Shown here one piece after another: positions 57,802 through 64,000 of a DNA stretch of 64,000 nt; the first letter of the stretch is position 1, and each line of letters starts with the position of its first letter. Both the position numbers and the translations under genes were made by a program. The stretch is from Dryocosmus kuriphilus (lineage: Eukaryota > Arthropoda > Insecta > Hymenoptera > Cynipidae): contig CM076191.1 in the NCBI GenBank assembly GCA_038277395.1, forward strand, positions 28,282,583 to 28,346,582, in the 5' to 3' direction. A model generated the notes under the pieces. The model saw nothing but the letters and a program-made list of their open reading frames with translations. It did not search any database and was not told the origin of the DNA.

Positions 57802-58973
57802 TTAGGGAAAAGTTACAATTCTTATTTAATTATAATGTTGAAGGGCTCATTTTACTCTTTGAAGGATACTCTACAATTCTGTTTGCGTGATCAGGAAACG
57901 AAAAACGATTCACCCTGTTTTAATCGTAATTCACGTTTCGTGAATTTTGTATCTTAATGAAGAATTGCAAATTGCCAACGATTGGTGTGGGCGACCGATG
58001 AATCCTTTTACGATTAACCAAAAATTCCGAAAACACAAATTTTAAAACAAATTGTTTCATCATTAAGGCTTTCAGTATAAAATAATTTTACAATTTTTAA
58101 TGTTTCAATTTTTAATGTTTCAATTTAAAATTGTTCAATTCACAGCACTTTGGATGGTAATTTATAATATATTATTTTGAATATTTCATTTTTTTAGTAC
58201 TGTTCGTTTTTGTAGGTTATGTTTACCATCTACTTTTTGTGCGGACATCGCTCTTCAAACGAGTCCTGAATTTCGTAGTAGAGTAAATTACTATTTTCTA
58301 TAATTCTTCGCAAACTATGGTATTTTTGATCATAGAACTATGTGTGATTCACAAAAGTAATTTTAAAAATATTTGTTTACACTTAGGATTCACTACAATT
58401 AAATGACTAATAGCGGAATCTGCATTATACTATTGATAGTGCTTTATTCGATTTGATCAAACATCAATTTTATGATCCATATTCGTTCATATCATAGGGA
58501 ATCTGTACTTTACAATTGAGTCTGACGTCCTCTGAACTCCATTTTATTTAAAACCTCAAACGATTCACGTGCTTCTTCTGTTAATCGTAAATCCCCGATT
58601 GAACTTACTTCAGTTCTTCGAATCTGTAACTGCGATAGGGCGAATATGTCTCCTAATGAGGATTTGCAGATTCAAACGAGTCTAAATGGCTGACCGATTG
58701 AAAAGGTCGCAAAAACGATTCACGCGTCAGTTTGTGAATCTGCAATTATAAGAAATACATTTCAGGAGCGTCAGTATTTAATCGTTTTTTCGGGGGTTTC
58801 CTGAGTGGGTGTTATTAAAAAAAAATTTAGAAATCATAGAATTATTATTGTTATAAATAATAATAGTTTAAATTTTAATAAACGCCAGCAAAACAGAATT
58901 CTAGAGAATCCTTCAAAGAATAAAATGAGCACTTGATCATTATAATTAAATAAGAATTGTAACTTTTCCCTAA
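57802..58973. repeat. Nested inverted-repeat insertion in left arm
   Basis: About 1.17 kb with inverted ends of roughly 85 bp starting TTAGGGAAAAGTTACAATTC. The opposite arm of the outer element reads straight across this point (TTCTCTTCAGGGGACG), giving an empty-site comparison. The interior has repeated ACGATTCAC words and no gene. Confidence 0.85.
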
Positions 58974-59060
58974 GGGGCCGTTCAAAAAATACGTAACTAT
59001 TTTTTCTGACAATTCTGGACCCCCACCTACGTAACGATTTTTTCTATAGTAAGTTGTCTA
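58974..59060. repeat. Left half of GGGGCCGTTCAAA-type MITE
   Basis: GGGGCCGTTCAAAAAATACG followed by a GGACCCCCACC core resembles a MITE type I remember as abundant in insect genomes. Its other half is at about 61590-61665. The RTE-like element lies between. Confidence 0.6.
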
Positions 59061-59089
59061 ACTTCCAAAAACAAACAACTACAATAAAA

Positions 59090-59831
59090 TATCTAAAGGC
59101 GGGAACTCTGAATGCTCGTAGTCTAAATACTGGCGGATTTAGCGAACTCATTGAGATAGCAAAGATATACGATATTGACATAATAGCACTTTAAGAAATC
59201 TGCTGACTGGGTGATTACGCATCAATTTCTAAGGATAACTACACTTTTCACTATGGGGGAACTAAAGGACGCACACTGGGGACCAGTTTTCTTATTAATA
59301 AACAAATTTCGCAAGCAGTTATCGATATGCAATTCACTGGCGATCGGTTATAGTATATTGTACTAAAGGGTAATTTATGCAAACAGGTGCTAATCAACGT
59401 GCACTGCCCTACCGAGGACAAAGACGAAGATACTAAACATCTTTTTTTACGAAACAATCGAACAAGTTTTTGACAAGTTCTCGACGTTTGACGCAAAAAT
59501 AGTATTGGGAGATTTCAGCGCGAAAATTGAAAAAGAACCGATGTATAGGCCTACAATAGGGTCAGAAAGCTTGCATGACGTCAGTAATGATAATGGAACT
59601 AGAATAGTAAACTTTGCAGCTGCAAGGAACGTCATTGTCAGAAGCACATATTTCAAGTATAAAAACATACATAAGGCCACCTGGACATCACCAGATGGTA
59701 TCACTCACAATCAGATTGATCACGTTTTAATTGATAGAAGACGTCGTACAAATATTCTCGTTGTAACACCAATAGAAACATTGAATTATCAAGTAGAGAT
59801 TTCTAATAGTTTCGACGCTCTTCAAGAATAG
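59090..59831 (+). pseudogene. RTE-like endonuclease, broken
   Basis: AGTLNARSLNTGGFSELIEI at the start (N motif), then a stop at the position of the Q-E motif, INVHCPTEDKDEDTKH, IVLGDFSAKIEKE (catalytic D), NFAAARNVIVRSTYF, ATWTSPDGITHNQIDHVLID (typical D-H motif block). At least three in-frame stops and a frameshift near 59440. Confidence 0.85.
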
Positions 59832-60086
59832 AGAGACGATAACGGTAATTATGAGGAGGACCCGGAAACCCTGTGGGGCAATATGAAAAAGGCGATAAAG
59901 ACAGCCGCGAAACTTACTATAAGTTTATAGAAAGTAACCAAAAGCAAACCGTGGTTCGACGAAGAATGCAAATTATGGTTTGAAAAGCGAAGAGAGGCCA
60001 AACTAATTAATTTACAAAATAAGTGCGATCAAACACAAAAGAAGTATCTCGAGATTGGTAAAAGTACAAATAAGCTTTACAGATCC

Positions 60087-60627
60087 ATGAAAAGAGAATG
60101 GGAAAAGAATAAAATACTAGCAATAGAAACGCATAATAAACAAAATAACCCGTGTGAGATGTGCAGGGGAATCAGTTTTATAAGGAAAGGCTTTCAAAGT
60201 AGAACTAAAGTAATGAGGGACGAAAATCGCAATCTGGTATCCGATGCGACAGAGAGACTAAATTTATGGAAAAACTACTTCGATAAGCTATTGAACGTAC
60301 GCGAAGTCCCCGTTGAAAATAATCTCGGTGAAATCCACACTGCTGATCTACTAATTGATGAGCCTACTGATAAAGAAATAGAAATGGCCATAAAGAAGTT
60401 GAAAAATAACAAAGCCGCAGGCATCGACGACCTACCGTCAGAACTGGTAAACAATGGGGACCCTTGCTTCACAAGGCAAATGTGTAAATTAATACGCTCA
60501 ATATGGAAAACAGAGCGCATACCGGAGGAATGGAATACCTCTATTATTATACAATTAGACAGCTGTTAGAAAAGAAATGGGAATTTAATGAAGCAATACA
60601 TCAGCTATTTATAGATTTCAAAAATCT
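60087..60627 (+). pseudogene. RTE-like reverse transcriptase, N-terminal half
   Basis: KREWEKNKILAIETHNKQNN and the segment LIDEPTDKEIEMAIKKLKNN, then KAAGIDDLPSELV and IWKTERIPEEWNTSIII are the fingers motifs. After a frame change the sequence reads WEFNEAIHQLFIDFK, the first palm motif, and stops matching at about 60627. Confidence 0.88.
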
Positions 60628-61106
60628 GCCCGCTTCGCGGGCACATTCTCATCGCGCGCCCGGATTTTTTTGGTCCTTGCACATCGTGCTCGGTATTCGT
60701 TTCTTGGGTCTTAAAATTTCAAAACACCTACTTTTAATGAGATTATTAAATTTTAATTTTTTATTAAAAATTACAAAAGAAATTTTACTGCTCTATCGAC
60801 TGTAAGGAATACATTCTCATCATGACACTCGCGCTTCACGCTCGACAATTAATTTTTTTTTAAACACATTGTAGATTAAAGTTTTTTCGTGATTTTCCCA
60901 ATTTTCACAATGCAGGATTTCGATTCTTAAAAGTAAAACGATGAGTCTTATAAATAAATTTTGTAGCTCTTTCCAAGCTGAACAATTCTGCTTGTTAATA
61001 TTTTCTCATATCTTGCATATTTTTTGTGTAAAGTGGATTTATTTGTATTTAACTCAATGGCAATGGGTGCTACTATGCAACAAATACGAGTACGTCACTA
61101 AAATCG
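60628..61106. mobile_element. Foreign block replacing the RT palm
   Basis: About 480 bp unrelated to the retroelement. The left edge has a GC hairpin (GCCCGCTTCGCGGGC) followed by a GC-rich stretch, and the remainder is AT-rich. On the minus strand the hairpin would sit near the 3' edge, as in Helitrons; this is only a hint. ORFs here are shadows. Confidence 0.5.
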
Positions 61107-61523
61107 CGATCGCTATCCAGAAACATCAAAGTAAGAATGTACAAAACGATAATAATGCCGTTCGTCATGTACGGATGCGAAACGTGGGCGCTGACGAAAG
61201 GAGAGGAGAGCAGGTTTAGAGTATTCGAAAATAAAGTACTTAGAAAAGTCTATGTCACAAAAAGGGACCAAGAGACTGGTGAATGGAGAAAACTGCATAA
61301 TGATGAGCTGCATGCTCTCTACGGGTCATTACATATTAATAGAGTAATGAAAGTGCGTAAATTAAGATGGGCGGGACATGTAGCAAGAATGGGCAACGAA
61401 AGAGTGGCGCAAGTTTCAAGGGGGAAACCGATTAGTAAGAGACCTCTAGGCAGACCGAGAAACAGGCGGGAGAAAAACGTAAGGGACGATCTAAAAGAGC
61501 TAGGACATGATTATTCAACTTGA
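61107..61523 (+). pseudogene. RTE-like reverse transcriptase, C-terminal domain
   Basis: A well-preserved open frame: VRMYKTIIMPFVMYGCETWA, FRVFENKVLRKVY, LRWAGHVARMGNERVAQ and KRPLGRPRNRREKNVRDDLK, the classic C-terminal block of RTE/Jockey-like polyproteins, ending with a stop at 61521-61523. Confidence 0.9.
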
Positions 61524-61597
61524 AAATATTCGAACTTCTAAACTATAATAATAATAAGTATATGATAATTTTAACATGGCCATAACACTAGGGGTGG

Positions 61598-61598
<1 letters not shown>

Positions 61599-61636
<38 letters not shown>
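61599..61636. repeat. C38 homopolymer
   Basis: 38 uninterrupted C residues at the core of the split MITE, whose normal centre is C-rich. The length is unusual and probably unstable. Confidence 0.95.
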
Positions 61637-61768
61637 TTCAGTGTTACATATTTTTTTAACGTCCCCTGAAGAGAAAGCAAAAACTAAAACTCGAAATAAC
61701 TATTGTAAAATAGACAATTTTAACGTGAACTATTTTTTTCCAAAGTACGCTTAGAAGCTTCCTTCAAG

Positions 61769-62269
61769 GTGCGATTTCATGCAGCGAATATTCGCTGCGA
61801 ATAGACGTCACGTGGTACTTTTGCGAATAAACGCAAATGTTCGTTAATCGCTGGATTATTTTAGCTTCTTGCGAATATTCGTGAAATCCAGCTATCTAGC
61901 ATTAAGGAAAATAAATAAATAATATTATTATTTATTAATAATGGATGAGTCGTACGAATCAAACGAGGAACAACAAGTAAGTGAGGAGAATTATTTTACA
62001 TAATATAATTTTATATCTCAAGGTTCGTTTATTTCGTTTATTTTCACCAGAAATTTAACTTATATACTTTTGTGTGCGTCTTTGCATCTGTGTATCTCTC
62101 TTTCTCATGGCCAGAGTCATCGTATTCGCTTCCACTCGCAAAAGTAACACGTGACTTGTACTCACAGCGAGTAACTCGCTGCATGAAAACGCACCTTCGC
62201 ACTTACTCGCACATGCTCGTACCACGTGACGTCTAATCGCAGCGAATATTCGCTGCATGAAAACAGCCC
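61769..62269. mobile_element. MITE in right arm, about 500 bp
   Basis: Inverted ends of about 45 bp: TTTCATGCAGCGAATATTCG ... GACGTCACGTGGTAC on the left and the complement on the right (one mismatch). The other arm of the outer element lacks it. Target duplication not resolved. Confidence 0.88.
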
Positions 62270-62599
62270 CTCAGGATTCCCAGTAATTAATAATGGATAT
62301 ATATTATATTATAAAGATTGGCGAATTTTAACATTGACTGCACGTAGTGTACGTCCTGTTCACTGTTCTGTTTACGAACCTTCACAGTTTGATCTTTTCA
62401 ATCAGTTACTCAACAAAAAATTATTTACACATTTACACATGCGAATAATGCATCAGCATATAACTATTAGTTTACATTTTTGCCGACGCAGCGCTACCAT
62501 CTAAGCGCACATACTCAATAGAATGATTGTAATAATTTTCCAAAACTGAAGTAATTCAGTTGAATTATTTTATATTTTTGAAACATTTAGGAGAAAAAA

Positions 62600-63495
62600 G
62601 TTAAGAGCATTTAGTACATTATGATGTCATATATTTCCGACCGTTCTATATATTTATTTTCTACCTGTTTAAAAAATTATTTTGCGCTGGGAAATTTTAT
62701 GGGGCACCGCTGTCTGTTAAGTTGGGGTCGCTATCTTTTTGCTAAATATATTTTTTAAATATTTATAATTTTCGCCTCGAAGTTCGAAATTATTTAAATG
62801 TGGCGACTGATAATACAGTAATTTATTCCGTTAATTACAAGTATTTGGTGCATATGCACGTGACTAAGAAAATAGGAAATTAGTAATGCAGTAAATAGAG
62901 GTTATACAAAAATTTGCAAAATGGTATTTTTAATTGAAATTAAATAATTAAAATGTATTGTAATTAGTATGTGATAGAGGCTATGAGGCAGAGAAGTGTT
63001 TATGTGCTTCTTCCAGCAACCGCAACTACGTGGCACTGCCATTCTTTTCCAAATGTTTTCTGCATTGGAAGACAAACACTTGCTGTCTCATTACCTCGCT
63101 CATATACCACATTTTAGTTATTTGATTTCAATTAAAAATATTTTGCAATTTTTTTTTTTATAATTTCTATTTATTGTATTACTAATTTCTTCTTATTTTT
63201 CAAGTGTAAACGCACCAGGCTCTTGTAATTAGTAAAGAAAATGCCATACTATTAGCCGCCATATTTAAATAACTTTAAGTACTAGAACTTCGAGGTGAAC
63301 AATATAAATACTTCAAAATATATTTAGGAAAAAGATAGCGACCCCTATTGACCAGACAGCGGTGCCCCATAAATGATCTATTCGTTACTATAAAAATCTG
63401 CGCGATATCTTGATTTCCCTAATTTTAAACAAGTGGAAAATAAATCCGTGAAAGATCGGCAATGCGTGACGTAATGTACTACATGCCCTTGAATG
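62600..63495. repeat. Palindromic element, about 0.9 kb
   Basis: Arms run inward from about 62600 and 63495. Landmarks are AGTACATTA (62611) against TAATGTACT (63473), TATTTATTTTCTACCTGTTT against the complement near 63430, ATGGGGCACCGCTGTCTG at 62699-62716 against CAGACAGCGGTGCCCCAT at 63353-63370, GTCGCTATCTTTTT, and an inner pair around AAGTGTTTATGTGC / ACAAACACTTGC. Nearly the whole element is one diverged hairpin. No coding sequence. Confidence 0.85.
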
Positions 63496-64000
63496 TTTTT
63501 ATTTAAATTTGAACTCTTGTAGATTAAAATACTTTCGACTTTCGTTGTTTTTATGTTACAAATGTTTCAAAATTCAATGGTTTCCAAATTTAAAGCGATG
63601 GATTTTAAGTCTTTTCAGATTAGTTTCTTCTGGTATTCAGATCCATTTATAAAATTGGTTCTCCTAAAAAATGATTTCTTTTAATTATTTAAAAATGTAA
63701 AGTTTTCATATTTGATTGCTTTCAAATTTAAACAATTTTATTGCTTTCTAGTACCAAGGTTTTCAAATTTTTGTAATATTTAGCTTGGGAAATTTCAAAT
63801 TTTGAAACTTTTTTTTTGTTCAGTAGATTTTTCGAGTTGAACGTTTTTGAAGATAAAATACTTGAAAAATAATGTAATCTTTGAAAATTGTTTTCTTCCA
63901 AATTAAAAGCTTTTGTGAGGTTTTGTATTTTTTTCTGTCGTTTAAAAAAAATCGTAATTTTGATTCAGTCCTCATCATTGATAGCTTATTTTTTTTCTTA
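63496..64000. other. AT-rich end of window
   Basis: No gene or repeat recognised. Confidence 0.5.

Larger units (their letters stand above)
59090..61523 (+). mobile_element. RTE-like non-LTR retrotransposon, core replaced
   Basis: Endonuclease and reverse transcriptase pieces on the plus strand in the right order, with stops, frameshifts and a 480-bp foreign block where the reverse-transcriptase palm should be. The protein style (craniofacial development protein 2-like endonuclease, then RT) matches RTE/BovB-like elements of arthropods. The copy is dead. Confidence 0.8.
57606..62356. mobile_element. Large inverted-repeat element with nested insertions
   Basis: Outer arms: 57606-57801, continuing after an insertion at 58974, and 61640-62356, split by another insertion. 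They are reverse complements: GGATGTACACTAC at the left end with GTAGTGTACGTCC at the right, then AAAATTCGCCAATCTTTATA, CCATTATTAATTACTG, AAAAAAATAGTTCA and TTATTTCGAGTTTTA blocks. The core carries remains of a GGGGCCGTTCAAAAAA-type MITE, which in turn holds an RTE-like element. No transposase for the outer element is seen. Confidence 0.78.

Noticed and set aside
59090..61523. Host gene of the craniofacial development protein 2 type
   Set aside because: The similarity is to retroelement endonucleases that often carry this name in annotations; RT sequence follows directly.

Overview
The window is a piece of an insect nuclear genome. The genes are AT-rich with short GT-AG introns, polyadenylation signals are AATAAA, and the intergenic DNA is crowded with eukaryotic transposons: APE-type non-LTR elements, a DIRS element, mariner, hAT-type MITEs and long palindromic elements. 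Hymenoptera (a wasp or ant) is my best guess from the style of the proteins and elements; this is inference. I see no prokaryotic operon, CRISPR array, rRNA or convincing tRNA.

Roughly the first 29 kb is a transposon graveyard. In order it holds: a degenerate non-LTR retrotransposon (about 1.8-6.8 kb); a lone terminus of a DIRS-type element (7.8-8.2 kb); a broken relative of the CCCH/G-patch gene ZGPAT on the minus strand (9.4-11.7 kb) interrupted by two MITEs; a nearly complete but dead DIRS retrotransposon (12.4-16.3 kb) sitting inside an older palindromic element; an 84-bp tandem array (17.3-17.9 kb); a THAP-like small ORF (19.1 kb); two inverted-repeat elements sharing a homologous ORF tail (24.1-27.3 kb); and a deleted mariner (27.5-28.5 kb) next to a palindrome that carries a hAT MITE.

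From 29.8 to 55.8 kb lie six recognisable host genes: proteasome subunit beta-2 (+), signal peptide peptidase (-), a GLUT12-like sugar transporter (+), a very large XK-related protein (-), a carbohydrate sulfotransferase (+) nested in an intron of the XK-related gene, and casein kinase II alpha (+). Exon chains were assembled from splice sites with phase checks. Proteasome beta-2, signal peptide peptidase, the sulfotransferase and CK2 alpha read intact. The transporter has one single-base frameshift and the XK-related gene has three, two of them in A homopolymers, so assembly error and real lesion must both be considered.

From 57.6 to 63.5 kb is a second repeat zone. A large inverted-repeat element contains an abundant-type MITE, which contains an RTE-like non-LTR element whose reverse-transcriptase core has been replaced by foreign sequence; further MITEs sit in both outer arms. 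A 0.9-kb palindromic element follows. The host genes are housekeeping or membrane functions (protein turnover, ER intramembrane proteolysis, sugar uptake, lipid scrambling, glycan sulfation, kinase signalling) and show no evident shared pathway.
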